Translations under genes and position numbers: made by a program
The notes under the pieces: generated by a model
Told to the model about the DNA's origin: nothing
Databases searched by the model: none
Seen by the model: only the letters and a program-made list of their open reading frames with translations
Shown here: positions 1-7,464 of the stretch, piece by piece
Numbering within the stretch: position 1 is the first letter of the stretch
Layout: each line of letters begins with the position of its first letter
Assembly: GCA_017427985.1 (NCBI GenBank)
Contig: JAFRRS010000015.1
Span: 1-64,000, forward strand
Direction: 5' to 3'
Origin: Bacteroidales bacterium
GTDB taxonomy: Bacteria; Bacteroidota; Bacteroidia; Bacteroidales; F082
Length of the DNA: 64,000 nt

Positions 1-1
1 C

Positions 2-364
2 GACGTGACCGAGTTGGAGTTCATCCACGAGGATTGGGTCTTTGTCCGCGAAGTCGATGGGTTCATTCCCAGCACGTATCGCGTCCTCATCAAGACCGAA
101 GACGGCACCTACGAGATGGTGGCCAAGGCCGCCAACGTCTCGCCTTGGGGCGTGACTTTCAAGGTGCCGGACAACCCAGTGGCCACCATCACCTACAAAG
201 ATGTTGAGGGACGCTTCGTGGCCAACGACGGCAGTGTGCGCGAACTCACAGGAGGATGTGGCTGCATGAGCATCCGTCAGTGGCACCAGTACCCCAACAT
301 CCTGCCTCGCGAGCTCTACATCGACGAGCAGCAACAAGGCGGCATGAAGTTCGATACGCTGTAA
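2..364 (+). CDS. C-terminal part of an unidentified protein, cut by the window edge
   Basis: The frame is open from the first bases of the window to a TAA at 362-364, so this is the 3' end of a longer gene. The visible ~120 residues are rich in beta-strand-like alternation (RVLIKTEDGTYEMV, WGVTFKV) and have a conserved-looking GGCGCMSIRQW segment near the end. The pattern loosely resembles the C-terminal half of lipocalin-like (AttH / carotenoid hydratase type) proteins, but this is a weak impression and I do not assign a function. A strong hairpin terminator follows directly. Confidence 0.55.
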   Translation, partial: DVTELEFIHEDWVFVREVDGFIPSTYRVLIKTEDGTYEMVAKAANVSPWGVTFKVPDNPVATITYKDVEGRFVANDGSVRELTGGCGCMSIRQWHQYPNILPRELYIDEQQQGGMKFDTL

Positions 365-392
365 TCACTTAAATGTGACTAAGCAGAAACAG

Positions 393-431
393 AAAAACCG
401 CAACCCAAGTGCCACCTGGGTTGCGGTTTTT
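393..431. terminator. Bidirectional intrinsic terminator
   Basis: A perfect 15-bp stem (393-407 pairs with 417-431) with a 9-nt loop; the stem starts with five A and ends with five T, so it can stop transcription from both converging genes (the fragment at 2-364 and the reductase at 456-1115). Confidence 0.85.
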
Positions 432-455
432 GGTTATGTCATAGTTCAAGAAAGA

Positions 456-1115
456 TTAGTACGCGGCGGTGAAGCGCTCTTTGTGGTGGTTTTCCTGCTC
501 GAGCTCGTCGATCATCGCAACAGCGTAATCTTCGACGGAGATGAAACTCTCGCCCTTATCGTCGAAGAGCATGTCGTCTTTGCCCAAACGATATTTTCCT
601 GTGCGGACACCAGTTGTCATGTTGCCGAGGTTGCCTGCAGGTGAGAAGAAAATCCAGTCGATGTCGTTTTCTTTCATCAGAGTGTTAAGATAAAACTCTC
701 CAAGGCTCTTTACGCCCGGTAACCATGCCTCTGGCAGAGTGCCTGTATCAACCAAGCGAACACCAGGTTTCACGAACAAAGTGCCGGCACCACCTACAAT
801 CAAAAGACGGCGCACACCTGCCTGCTTTGTGCCTTCAACAATCTTAGGATAGTTTTCCAAAGTGTCCTCATACTGGCGAGGATTTGCCCATCCCGGATTG
901 TAAGCGCTGATGACAGCGTCCTTGCCTTTGGCAATCTGAGCCAACTCTGCCGGATTTGTAGCGTCAGCCACAACATATTCAATAAGAGGGTTCTTCACCT
1001 TGGCGCTTTCCAAATTGCGCACAATGGCTGTCACTTTGTGACCGCGCATCACCAACTCGTTCAAAAGGGCACTGCCCACGAAGCCTGTAGCTCCAATCAA
1101 TACAACGTTTTTCAT
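456..1115 (-). CDS. NmrA-type NAD(P)-binding reductase/epimerase (atypical SDR)
   Basis: 219 aa. The N-terminus carries the Rossmann dinucleotide motif GATGFVG (residues 8-14) after a hydrophobic beta strand, and the length and VVADATNPAEL and LIVGGAGTLF segments fit the compact NAD(P)H-binding (NmrA/YwnB-like) group of atypical short-chain dehydrogenases. The substrate cannot be read from the sequence. It is transcribed divergently from an HxlR regulator, and a candidate operator lies in its promoter at 1168-1184, so it is probably the target of that regulator, as is common for redox- or electrophile-responsive HxlR pairs. Confidence 0.85.
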   Translation of the reverse strand: MKNVVLIGATGFVGSALLNELVMRGHKVTAIVRNLESAKVKNPLIEYVVADATNPAELAQIAKGKDAVISAYNPGWANPRQYEDTLENYPKIVEGTKQAGVRRLLIVGGAGTLFVKPGVRLVDTGTLPEAWLPGVKSLGEFYLNTLMKENDIDWIFFSPAGNLGNMTTGVRTGKYRLGKDDMLFDDKGESFISVEDYAVAMIDELEQENHHKERFTAAY

Positions 1116-1159
1116 TTTTTTAATGTATTTTGTTTGACAATATTGTTATGTTTTCGACT

Positions 1160-1317
1160 GCAAAAGTAGTTACTTTCGGTAACTTACGCAAGAGGGCACG
1201 GAAAAGTGGGCTGGTTTCAAAAAAGTGTGTATTGCCTGTTTTTCTGACAATTGTCACTCAAAAAAATTTTATTTTTTTTAAATACTAAGTTTCTTTCGGG
1301 AATTTTTGTACTTTTGC
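1160..1317. promoter_or_regulatory. Divergent promoters with two copies of a candidate HxlR operator
   Basis: The minus-strand -7 box (TACTTTTGC read on the minus strand) is at 1160-1168 for the reductase; the plus-strand -7 box TACTTTTGC is at 1309-1317 for hxlR. An interrupted palindrome AGTTACtttcgGTAACT lies at 1168-1184. A second copy matching 14 of 17 positions (AGTTTCTTTCGGGAATT) is at 1288-1304, just upstream of the hxlR -7 box. One site per promoter suggests control of both genes by the regulator. Confidence 0.6.
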
Positions 1318-1336
1318 AGGTCATTTTTAAGTTAAT

Positions 1337-1687
1337 ATGAGAAAGATAAAAAAACCGGTTGACCCCAACTATCTGGAGTGCCCGATCCGCAACGTGATTG
1401 AGAAGTTTGGCGACAAATGGTCGCTTTTGGTGTTGTATCACCTTGATGTTCATGGCACTATGCGTTTCAACAGCATCCATCGCGACATGGCCGACTGCTC
1501 GCAAAAGATGCTGTCGCAGACGCTTAAACGGTTAGAGCAATTGTACCTAATCAGCCGCAGGCTCTATCCTGAGGTGCCGCCCCGCGTGGAGTATGGGCTC
1601 ACCGAGACGGGCAAAAGCTTGATGCCCCACATTAAATCCCTTATCGACTGGGCGAAGGCATATGCTGCCGAGATGACTTCCATCTGA
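1337..1687 (+). CDS. HxlR-family winged-helix transcriptional regulator
   Basis: 116 aa, typical HxlR length. The family signature is plain: a CPI motif near residue 15 whose cysteine is the usual redox or electrophile sensor, then KFGDKWSLLVLYHL, followed by a winged helix (FNSIHRDM, LSQTLKRLEQLYLI, VEYGLTETGKSL). The ATG at 1337 lies 20 nt after a good -7 box. The divergent neighbour is an NAD(P)-dependent reductase, the usual kind of target. An imperfect hairpin terminator follows. Confidence 0.93.
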   Translation: MRKIKKPVDPNYLECPIRNVIEKFGDKWSLLVLYHLDVHGTMRFNSIHRDMADCSQKMLSQTLKRLEQLYLISRRLYPEVPPRVEYGLTETGKSLMPHIKSLIDWAKAYAAEMTSI

Positions 1688-1712
1688 AATTCGATTCAAC
1701 AGCGTTAGACAG

Positions 1713-1757
1713 ACAATTCCGCAACTCGGGCGATGGCTTGGGTTGCGGATTGTTTTT
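1713..1757 (+). terminator. Intrinsic terminator after hxlR
   Basis: ACAATTCCGCAAC (1713-1725) pairs with GTTGCGGATTGT (1742-1753) with one bulged T, followed by a T run. The arm and loop sequence is nearly the same as in the terminator at 4650-4690, so the two are copies of one terminator cassette. Confidence 0.75.
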
Positions 1758-1766
1758 GCAAAATTA

Positions 1767-1808
1767 TTCGTAAAATTACGAACATATAAAAATAATGTGT
1801 ATTTTTGC
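1767..1808 (+). promoter_or_regulatory. arsR promoter with ArsR operator
   Basis: A palindrome TTCGTAA-AA-TTACGAA (1767-1782, 7-bp arms) sits just upstream of the -7 box TATTTTTGC (1800-1808). The half-site TTCGTA recurs at 2185-2202 in front of arsE, which argues that both are ArsR binding sites. Confidence 0.8.
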
Positions 1809-1834
1809 AGCCGAAATCAATTAAGAAACAAGTA

Positions 1835-2161
1835 ATGGAAAAGCAGGAATACACTGAAAAACAGGTTCGCCTGGCGCGTTATGCCAAGGCATTGGGCAAT
1901 CCAGCGCGTATGGCTATCATGGAGTTTTTGGCGAAGCAAGAGACCTGTTTCTTTGGTGAAATCCATGAGCAACTGCCAATTGCCAAGGCCACAGCCTCGC
2001 AGCACCTTTCGGAGTTGAAGGAAGCAGGGCTTATCCAAGGTGAAATCATCCCACCCAAGGTCAAGTATTGCATCAACGAGGAAAACTGGGAAGAGGCCAG
2101 GCTGCTCTTCGGCGAGTTCTTCGGGCAGTGCATCTGCAAGAAAAAAAGATGCTGTGGATAA
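1835..2161 (+). CDS. arsR: ArsR/SmtB-family metalloid-responsive repressor
   Basis: 108 aa from the ATG at 1835; the in-frame TTG at 1805 is rejected because it lies inside the -7 box. The winged helix is ArsR-type: ALGNPARMAIMEFLAKQETC, then KATASQHLSELKEAGLI as recognition helix and PKVKYCI as wing. Cysteines at the C-terminus (CICKKKRCC) and in the ETC segment could bind As(III) or aryl-As(III). It heads an arsEFG-arsP operon and has matching palindromes before itself and before arsE, indicating autoregulation plus control of the structural genes. Confidence 0.92.
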   Translation: MEKQEYTEKQVRLARYAKALGNPARMAIMEFLAKQETCFFGEIHEQLPIAKATASQHLSELKEAGLIQGEIIPPKVKYCINEENWEEARLLFGEFFGQCICKKKRCCG

Positions 2162-2184
2162 CAACGCTTTTTTTTGCCTTTTGT

Positions 2185-2202
2185 GTTCGTAGTTTTACGA
2201 AC
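2185..2202 (+). promoter_or_regulatory. Second ArsR operator, between arsR and arsE
   Basis: Palindrome GTTCGTA-gttt-TACGAAC with perfect 7-bp arms (2185-2191 and 2196-2202). It shares the TTCGTA/TACGAA half-sites with the operator at 1767-1782. Confidence 0.75.
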
Positions 2203-2245
2203 ATTAAACAGATAGTATATGTCAAACTTAAACACAAGAAAAAAA

Positions 2246-2482
2246 ATGAAAATCACAGTTCTGGGAACAGGATGTTCCAAATGCAAATCGCTGTACTCGA
2301 CGGTGCAGCAGGTTGTTGAAGAGATGGGTGTTGAGGCCGAAGTGGTCAAACAGGAGGACATGATGGAGATCATGAAGTACAATGTGATGACCCTTCCCGC
2401 TCTCGTCATCGACGAAAAGGTGGTGGCCAAAGGGTCCATGAACGCCAATCAAGTACGCGAAGCAATTCAAAAGGCGATGTAA
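2246..2482 (+). CDS. arsE: Small thioredoxin-fold redox protein, ArsE-like (TM0996 family)
   Basis: 78 aa from the ATG at 2246, which gives the family-typical N-terminus MKITVLGTGCSKC; an ATG at 2219 would add nine atypical residues. The redox pair is the CSKC motif (residues 10-13), and a cis-proline segment MTLPALVID follows, as in glutaredoxin/thioredoxin-like TM0996 proteins. In characterised arsEFG operons this protein works with ArsF in reduction of trivalent nitroaromatic arsenicals to aminoaromatic forms. The neighbours here are ArsF- and ArsG-like, supporting that role. Confidence 0.85.
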   Translation: MKITVLGTGCSKCKSLYSTVQQVVEEMGVEAEVVKQEDMMEIMKYNVMTLPALVIDEKVVAKGSMNANQVREAIQKAM

Positions 2483-2500
2483 CTCAAACACTTAAGCATC

Positions 2501-2941
2501 ATGAAGAAAGCATTATTGTTTTTGGCGGCTTTGGCCGTCATGGCGGTGGCTTTTGCCGCCTGTGGACCATCGACCAACAACAAGGCAAAGGTTGAAAAGT
2601 CCGAAGCGCAAGACGAAAAAGGCGTGGTGAAAGTGCTGTATTTTCACGGAGCGCAACGATGTGCCACTTGTGTCGCGATCGAGGAAAAGACCAAGGAATT
2701 GCTTCAGGAGGCCTACGTCCAGGCGCAACAGGATGGCAAGGTGAAGTTCTGCCCCATCGACTTCTCGGAATCCGAAGGCGAAGCCATCGCCGACAGTTAT
2801 GAGGTCGCGTTCTCTTCGCTGCTGCTCGACAAGGACGGCACCGTCGTGAACCTTACCGACATGGCTTTCCGCTATGCGCACTCGGAGCCTGAGACTTTCA
2901 AGGCGAACCTGAAGACTGAAATCGACAAATTGCTTGAGTAA
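2501..2941 (+). CDS. arsF: ArsF-like thioredoxin-fold lipoprotein
   Basis: 146 aa. The N-terminus is a lipoprotein signal peptide ending in a lipobox (AFAAC, Cys about residue 21), so the protein is anchored outside the inner membrane. The mature part has a RCATC redox motif (CxxC) after LYFHGAQ and a thioredoxin-like order of strands. The family is annotated as the nitroreductase subunit of the ArsEF pair acting on nitrophenyl arsenicals. Its TAA overlaps the arsG ATG by one base (TAATG), so the two are translationally coupled. Confidence 0.83.
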   Translation: MKKALLFLAALAVMAVAFAACGPSTNNKAKVEKSEAQDEKGVVKVLYFHGAQRCATCVAIEEKTKELLQEAYVQAQQDGKVKFCPIDFSESEGEAIADSYEVAFSSLLLDKDGTVVNLTDMAFRYAHSEPETFKANLKTEIDKLLE

Positions 2942-3648
2942 TGGAATTCCTGCAACAGCTTCTCGACAACAGCAGTCTGCCCATCGTCACTGCTTTCCTG
3001 CTCGGCTTGATTACCGCCATCAGTCCCTGCCCCTTGGCAACCAACATCGCCGCCATCGGCTATATCAGCAAAGACATTGAAAGCCGGAAACGCATTTTCG
3101 TGAAGGGCTTGCTTTACACCTTGGGACGTATTATTGCCTATACCGTACTGGGTATCATCCTACTTGCCATCCTCAAAGGTGGCAGTAGTTTGTTCGGCAT
3201 TCAGAAGTTCATCGGCAAATACGGCGAGATGCTCATTGGCCCCATCCTCTTGTTCTTTGGCCTTTATTTGCTGTTTGGCAACCGCCTCAACTTGCCTTCG
3301 TTTGGCTTCAAGGGCAACGGCGAGGGCTTGGCGAAGAAAGGCGGTTGGGGTGCCCTGCTGTTGGGACTGCTCTTCGCCATGGCGTTCTGCCCCTCCAGCG
3401 CCATCTTCTACTTCGGGATGCTCATCCCCTTGGCGGCATCGACTACCGCAGGATGGCTTCTCACTGTTGTCTTTGCCATTGCCACGGCCTTGCCCGTCAT
3501 CATCGTGGCTTGGATTCTGGCGTTCAGCACCAACAGCATCGGACGGTTCTACAACAAGATGAACACTATCCAAAAGTGGTTCAACTGGATTGTAGGCGGG
3601 CTGTTCGTGGCTATTGGTCTCTATTATTGCATCATCGTTTTCTTTTAA
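2941..3648 (+). CDS. arsG: ArsG-like aromatic arsenical efflux permease (CcdA/DsbD fold)
   Basis: 235 aa, about six membrane segments. Two half-repeats carry SPCPLATNIAAIGYIS (near residue 28) and AFCPSSAIFYFGMLIPL (near residue 149), the paired cysteine/proline motifs of the CcdA/DsbD superfamily. ArsG proteins of this group export trivalent aminoaromatic arsenicals made by ArsEF. The position directly after arsF and before an ArsP-type permease fits. The CcdA resemblance alone would also allow a disulfide-electron carrier; the operon decides in favour of ArsG. Confidence 0.83.
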   Translation: MEFLQQLLDNSSLPIVTAFLLGLITAISPCPLATNIAAIGYISKDIESRKRIFVKGLLYTLGRIIAYTVLGIILLAILKGGSSLFGIQKFIGKYGEMLIGPILLFFGLYLLFGNRLNLPSFGFKGNGEGLAKKGGWGALLLGLLFAMAFCPSSAIFYFGMLIPLAASTTAGWLLTVVFAIATALPVIIVAWILAFSTNSIGRFYNKMNTIQKWFNWIVGGLFVAIGLYYCIIVFF

Positions 3649-3666
3649 TCAAACACACAGGTCATT

Positions 3667-4635
3667 ATGATTCAACAATTTGCGGATTGGCTCATCTACA
3701 GCCTCATCGGGCTTGACAGTGCCTCGCGTTTGGGCAGCGCGCTCAATTTCTTCGTCTATGACAGCATCAAGATCCTGCTGTTGCTGTTTCTCATCAGTGC
3801 AGTCATGGGTGTCATCAACGCCTATCTGCCCATTGACAGGCTGCGGAACTATTTGCAGACGCACAAGATGTTCGGTTTGCAATACCTTCTGGCGGCTGTG
3901 TTCGGTGCCATTACGCCGTTTTGCTCGTGCAGCAGCATCCCGCTGTTTATCGGCTTCGTGAAGGGTGGCATTCCCTTGGGCGTGACCTTCTCGTTTCTCA
4001 TCACCTCGCCGTTGGTCAACGAGGTGGCGGTAGCGATGTTCCTTGGGACTTTCGGCTTGAAGGTGACGCTGATATATGTAGCTTCAGGCATCCTCCTGGG
4101 TGTCATTGGCGGTGTTGTTTTGAGCCGTTTCCGCTTGGAGCGTTGGCTCAGTCCGTGGGTGCTGGAACTTCAGAAGCAAAGCATGGCCGAGACGGAAAAA
4201 TGGGAGGCTGAAAAAGTCAGCTTTTGGAAAAGGTTGCCTGGTATCATCAAGGACTCTTGGGGCATCGTGAAAGGCGTGCTTATTTACGTCTTCATTGGCA
4301 TCGGAATAGGTGCCGCCATGCATGGTTATGTGCCGGAGGGCTTCTTCCAGGAGCATCTTTCGGGCGGTCACTGGTGGGAGGTGCCGTTGGCCGTTGTGTT
4401 GGCTGTACCGATGTACAGCAACGCCGCTGGCATCATCCCTGTCATCGAGGTGTTTGTGCAGAAAGGCGTGGCGTTAGGCACTTCTATAGCCTTTATGATG
4501 GCCGTAGTGGGCCTTTCAATACCCGAGGCCACCATGCTGAAAAAAGCGATGACGTGGAAGCTCATCGGCGTGTTTTTCGGCACGGTGACACTGTTCATCA
4601 TCCTCAGCGGTTGGCTGTTCAATTTGATTTTGTAA
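3667..4635 (+). CDS. ArsP-like / DUF318 permease
   Basis: 322 aa, eight or more hydrophobic segments. The family hallmark TPFCSCSSIPLFIGF (around residue 80) is followed by ITSPLVNEVAVAMF; a second family block is VPMYSNAAGIIPVIE. This group includes ArsP, an exporter of trivalent organoarsenicals, and related Cu/Zn or uncharacterised permeases. As the last gene of an arsR-arsEFG operon, organoarsenical export is the best guess. A terminator follows at 4650-4690. Confidence 0.85.
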   Translation: MIQQFADWLIYSLIGLDSASRLGSALNFFVYDSIKILLLLFLISAVMGVINAYLPIDRLRNYLQTHKMFGLQYLLAAVFGAITPFCSCSSIPLFIGFVKGGIPLGVTFSFLITSPLVNEVAVAMFLGTFGLKVTLIYVASGILLGVIGGVVLSRFRLERWLSPWVLELQKQSMAETEKWEAEKVSFWKRLPGIIKDSWGIVKGVLIYVFIGIGIGAAMHGYVPEGFFQEHLSGGHWWEVPLAVVLAVPMYSNAAGIIPVIEVFVQKGVALGTSIAFMMAVVGLSIPEATMLKKAMTWKLIGVFFGTVTLFIILSGWLFNLIL

Positions 4636-4649
4636 AATATGCAGATATG

Positions 4650-4702
4650 AAATTCCGCAACTCAGGCGAAGGCTTGGGTTGCGGAATTTTTTGTAGTTTT
4701 GC
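4650..4702 (+). terminator. Terminator of the ars operon, abutting the next promoter
   Basis: AAATTCCGCAAC pairs with GTTGCGGAATTT (4650-4661 and 4678-4689) with a run of T. The -7 box TAGTTTTGC of the following gene (4694-4702) starts four bases after the stem. Stem and loop are nearly the same as in the terminator at 1713-1757. Confidence 0.8.
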
Positions 4703-4723
4703 AGCCATCAAAAACGACTTCAA

Positions 4724-5182
4724 ATGATACAAAAAGCATGGGATTTTCTTCGAGAGCACAACGAGGGGGTGTTGGCAACGATTAGCGAGAGCAAGCCTTG
4801 CCTGCGGGCCTTCCAGATTATGAAGCAAGAAGGTGAAACGCTCTACTTCGCCACCGCACCGCAGAAAGAGGTGTTCCGACAACTGCAAGCCAACCCTAAC
4901 ATCGAGTTTATGGTGCTGCAAGGCAAGGTCAGCGTGCGTTGCTCGGGTACGGCTTTTTTCGATGTGGACGATGCTACTTGCCGTTGGATTTACGACAACA
5001 ACCCCGTGCTGCCGCGACTTTACACGTCCTACGACAAGTTGGTGTACTTCCGTATGCCTGTTGAGCATCTGGAATACTTCGACCTGCGTCCCACGCCGCC
5101 AGTGGTGCTTCATTATGACAGCAACGCCGATACCGTAGAAGGCGGTTTCGCTGGAGAACGGTATGGTATCTACAAAGCATAA
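4724..5182 (+). CDS. Pyridoxamine 5'-phosphate oxidase-family (PPOX split-barrel) flavoprotein
   Basis: 152 aa. The N-terminal pattern of helix then GVLATISESKPCLRAFQIM is characteristic of small FMN-binding split-barrel proteins, followed by LYFATAPQKEVFRQL and NPNIEFMVL. These bind FMN, F420 or heme and reduce or sequester small molecules; the exact substrate is not evident. Its own promoter lies at 4694-4702. The sirtuin gene follows 13 nt downstream and is probably co-transcribed. Confidence 0.85.
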   Translation: MIQKAWDFLREHNEGVLATISESKPCLRAFQIMKQEGETLYFATAPQKEVFRQLQANPNIEFMVLQGKVSVRCSGTAFFDVDDATCRWIYDNNPVLPRLYTSYDKLVYFRMPVEHLEYFDLRPTPPVVLHYDSNADTVEGGFAGERYGIYKA

Positions 5183-5195
5183 ACCACTCAAAGAC

Positions 5196-6029
5196 ATGGA
5201 AAACATAAAAAAACTATTTGATACCCTTCAATCTGCCGATGCCATCATAGTCGGGGCTGGAGCTGGACTCTCAACGGCGGCAGGATTCACCTATTCCGGC
5301 GAGCGGTTTGAGAAATATTTCGTAGATTTCATCGGGAAATATGGCTTCACTGACATGTACATGGCGGGCTTCCATCACTTCCCGACGGAGGAGGAACACT
5401 GGGCCTACTGGAGCCGACATATCTTTTATAATAGGTATGTTCCCGCACCGAAACCAGTGTATGACAATCTTCTTAAATTGGTGAAAGACAAAGATTATTT
5501 CGTGATAACCACCAACGTGGACCATCAGTTTCAGAAGGCTGGATTCGACAAAAAACGTCTGTTCTACACCCAAGGCGATTACGGTCTGTTCCAATGTGCG
5601 AAACCTTGTCACCAAAAGACCTACGACAACGAGGATGTGGTGATGAGGATGGTAGCCGAACAGGAGAATTTACGCATCCCATCGGAGCTGATTCCGAGAT
5701 GCCCCGTTTGCGGTGAAAAGATGAAGGTCAACCTGCGTTCCGATGACACCTTTGTAGAGGACGAAGGCTGGCACAAGGCTGCACAGCGTTACCTCGATTT
5801 CGTGAACGGCCACCAACACGGCAAAATCCTGTATTGGGACCTCGGAATAGGAAGCAACACCCCGACCATCATCAAACTGCCTTTTATGCAGATGACCTAC
5901 AAAAACCCAGAGGCGACCTACGCCACCATCAACCTTGGTGAGGCGTTCACTGTGGAACAAATCAAAAACAGGTCGATTGTGATTGACGGGGATATTGGAG
6001 AAGTATTAGAGGAATTGTTGAAGTGTTGA
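5196..6029 (+). CDS. Class M sirtuin (SirTM), protein ADP-ribosyltransferase type
   Basis: 277 aa from the ATG at 5196. The NAD-binding Rossmann start IIVGAGAGLSTAAGF (residues 17-31) and a four-Cys zinc site (C134, C138, C169, C172) mark a sirtuin. The usual catalytic ELHG histidine is replaced by glutamine in YTQGDYG (Q126), and TTNVDHQFQKAG replaces the canonical TQNID. This Gln substitution is the hallmark of class M sirtuins, which ADP-ribosylate proteins instead of deacetylating them. The zinc macrodomain gene 22 nt downstream is the standard partner. The GcvH-L and LplA2 partners found in longer operons are absent here. Confidence 0.9.
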   Translation: MENIKKLFDTLQSADAIIVGAGAGLSTAAGFTYSGERFEKYFVDFIGKYGFTDMYMAGFHHFPTEEEHWAYWSRHIFYNRYVPAPKPVYDNLLKLVKDKDYFVITTNVDHQFQKAGFDKKRLFYTQGDYGLFQCAKPCHQKTYDNEDVVMRMVAEQENLRIPSELIPRCPVCGEKMKVNLRSDDTFVEDEGWHKAAQRYLDFVNGHQHGKILYWDLGIGSNTPTIIKLPFMQMTYKNPEATYATINLGEAFTVEQIKNRSIVIDGDIGEVLEELLKC

Positions 6030-6051
6030 TTGTTTAATCGTTTAATTGTTG

Positions 6052-6867
6052 ATGATGAATCGTCTGGACTATTTGATTGACTACCTTCTAAAAGAAAATC
6101 CGCAATATTCCGAAATGGAGATTCCATCGGATTTTCAAGGCAAACGTGACCTGTTTCGTGCCTTGCGCAATGTGCGTTGGCCGAAACCTATCAGCGATGA
6201 GTTTCTGGATTTGCAGGATGAGGAATTGCAGATTCAATTGCAGGAAAAAGGCATTGTTGACCTAACTAAACTATCAACTATAAACTCTCCACTTTCAACT
6301 ACTCTAAACTCTAAACCCTCAACTCTAAACTATATCATTTGGCAAGGGGATATTACCCGATTAAAGGTTGACGCCATCGTCAACGCCGCCAACAGCCAGA
6401 TGTTAGGCTGTTTCCATCCTTTGCATAAGTGCATCGACAATGCCATCCATTCCGCAGCGGGTGTGCAATTGCGCGAGGAATGCCACCGACTGATGCTCCA
6501 ACAAGGTCACGAGGAGCCGACGGGCCAGGCTAAAATCACGAAGGCCTATAATCTGCCCTGCAAACACGTCATCCACACCGTCGGACCAATCATTCCTAAC
6601 GGCATCCCAACGGAGTTACAGAGTGAACAGTTGGCTTCGTGTTACCGAAACATCATGGCTTGCGCCGACGAAAACCATCTTGAAAGCGTTGCTTTCTGCT
6701 GCATCTCGACCGGCGAGTTCCATTTCCCGAACGGGTTGGCTGCGGAAATCGCGGTGCAAACTATTAAAGACTACTTGACTACACACTACGATAGCAGTAT
6801 TAAACAATTGGTTTTCAATGTGTTTAAAGATGTTGACAAAGAGATTTATCAACAGATTTTAGGATAG
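6052..6867 (+). CDS. Zinc-dependent macrodomain protein-ADP-ribose hydrolase
   Basis: 271 aa from the ATG at 6052 (ATG 6055 is equally possible). An N-terminal helical region is followed by a macrodomain: WQGDITRLKVDAIVNAANS, then the Zn-macro signature GCFHPLHKC (near residues 119-127), then AITKAYNLPCKHVIHTVGP and a CCISTGEFHFP loop. Zn-macro proteins remove ADP-ribose added by SirTM, so this gene and the sirtuin form a reversible modification pair. Odd feature: a seven-base tandem repeat (6271-6332) encodes a low-complexity Ser/Thr/Leu/Asn linker between the two regions. Confidence 0.92.
   Translation: MMNRLDYLIDYLLKENPQYSEMEIPSDFQGKRDLFRALRNVRWPKPISDEFLDLQDEELQIQLQEKGIVDLTKLSTINSPLSTTLNSKPSTLNYIIWQGDITRLKVDAIVNAANSQMLGCFHPLHKCIDNAIHSAAGVQLREECHRLMLQQGHEEPTGQAKITKAYNLPCKHVIHTVGPIIPNGIPTELQSEQLASCYRNIMACADENHLESVAFCCISTGEFHFPNGLAAEIAVQTIKDYLTTHYDSSIKQLVFNVFKDVDKEIYQQILG
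6271..6332 (+). repeat. Seven-base tandem repeat inside the macrodomain gene
   Basis: Degenerate tandem copies of a CTCAACT/CTAAACT heptamer, read as repeats of the LSTxNS kind in the protein. Three units are 21 bp, so the repeat can expand by seven codons without frameshift. A second tract of the same repeat is at 13049-13085. Confidence 0.8.
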
Positions 6868-6925
6868 AAATCCTCATCTCAGCCCAAAATTCGGATTTGG
6901 AGATTTTTTGTATACTTGAAAAAAC

Positions 6926-7004
6926 TGAGCCGGCAACGTTTTGGAGGATATTCTTTTTGACAACGCTGATTCTTTCTATCGTTGGATTAAAATATGTTGG
7001 ATAA
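6926..7004 (+). pseudogene. 3' remnant of an SMR efflux gene
   Basis: The bases encode the last ~26 residues and stop codon of the SMR transporter found intact at 19022-19345 (EPATFWRIFF, ILSIVGLKYVG, TAA at 7002-7004). The upstream part of the gene is missing. The copy is part of a 145-bp duplication with 19267-19411. Confidence 0.85.
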
Positions 7005-7005
7005 T

Positions 7006-7248
7006 ATGACAATCGACACCACCAATATGTGCTCCCATTTGCAGAAGAAGCTGTTTGACGAGGACGGCGTTTATCATCATCTTTGGGTAGCTATGCAAGA
7101 CGACCCGGAACTGACTGCTGTGGTTAGATCCCGACAGCTTCATATTTATCGGAATGGGAAGAAGGTGCTGGTTTTGGCAGGAAAATCAGCTCCAAAAGTC
7201 ATAAGAGAAGATAAGATTTGTGAGATGTTGGTAAATGAATTAATATAG
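7006..7248 (+). CDS. Small protein of unknown function
   Basis: 80 aa from the ATG at 7006, two bases after the SMR remnant stop. No family recognised. Visible features are a CSHLQKKLFDEDG start and a basic middle (RSRQLHIYRNGKKVLVLAGKSA). The first 21 codons are duplicated at 19347, where the rest of the gene has been lost by an internal deletion, so this is the longer of the two copies. In both places the gene follows an SMR 3' end, so the ancestral arrangement was SMR followed by this gene. Confidence 0.55.
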   Translation: MTIDTTNMCSHLQKKLFDEDGVYHHLWVAMQDDPELTAVVRSRQLHIYRNGKKVLVLAGKSAPKVIREDKICEMLVNELI

Positions 7249-7254
7249 GAAAAC

Positions 7255-7464
7255 CTAAACACTCATCTCGTTATAAAGCTCCACAGGACCGGCATGCCAA
7301 AGTTTATTTTCCTCGATTTCCAGACGGCGATATAGGTCGGAAGAATATATTTTGCGGATAGCATCGACAACGCTCAAGTTCCTGTCTTCCGACAACATCT
7401 CAGCGAGCCAACTGACTTTAGATGGCAACAGCAAATATAAATTATCTTGAGTTATCGGTGTCAT
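7255..7464 (-). CDS. Small partner protein of the DUF3990 operon
   Basis: 69 aa. Last gene of a three-gene minus-strand operon; its ATG overlaps the DUF3990 stop by four bases (ATGA). The protein has a YRRLEIEENKLWHAGPVELYNE segment (split: YRRLEIEENK, then LWHAGPVELYNE) resembling small proteins that I associate with DUF3791/DUF3990 loci. Function unknown; an antitoxin or accessory role is inferred from position. Confidence 0.65.
   Translation of the reverse strand: MTPITQDNLYLLLPSKVSWLAEMLSEDRNLSVVDAIRKIYSSDLYRRLEIEENKLWHAGPVELYNEMSV

Noticed and set aside
2219-2245. Upstream ATG as start of arsE
   Set aside because: Adds residues not found in the family; the ATG at 2246 gives the canonical N-terminus.
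2941-3648. CcdA-type cytochrome c biogenesis function for the permease
   Set aside because: The fold is CcdA-like, but arsR, arsE and arsF neighbours and the ArsR operators favour ArsG.
4224-4727. 167-codon frame overlapping the ArsP-like gene
   Set aside because: Cys/Arg/His-rich shadow frame inside a clear membrane-protein gene.
6868-6925. Hairpin terminator after the macrodomain gene
   Set aside because: Some complementarity (CCAAAATTCGGATTTGG region) and a T run, but pairing is too weak to call.
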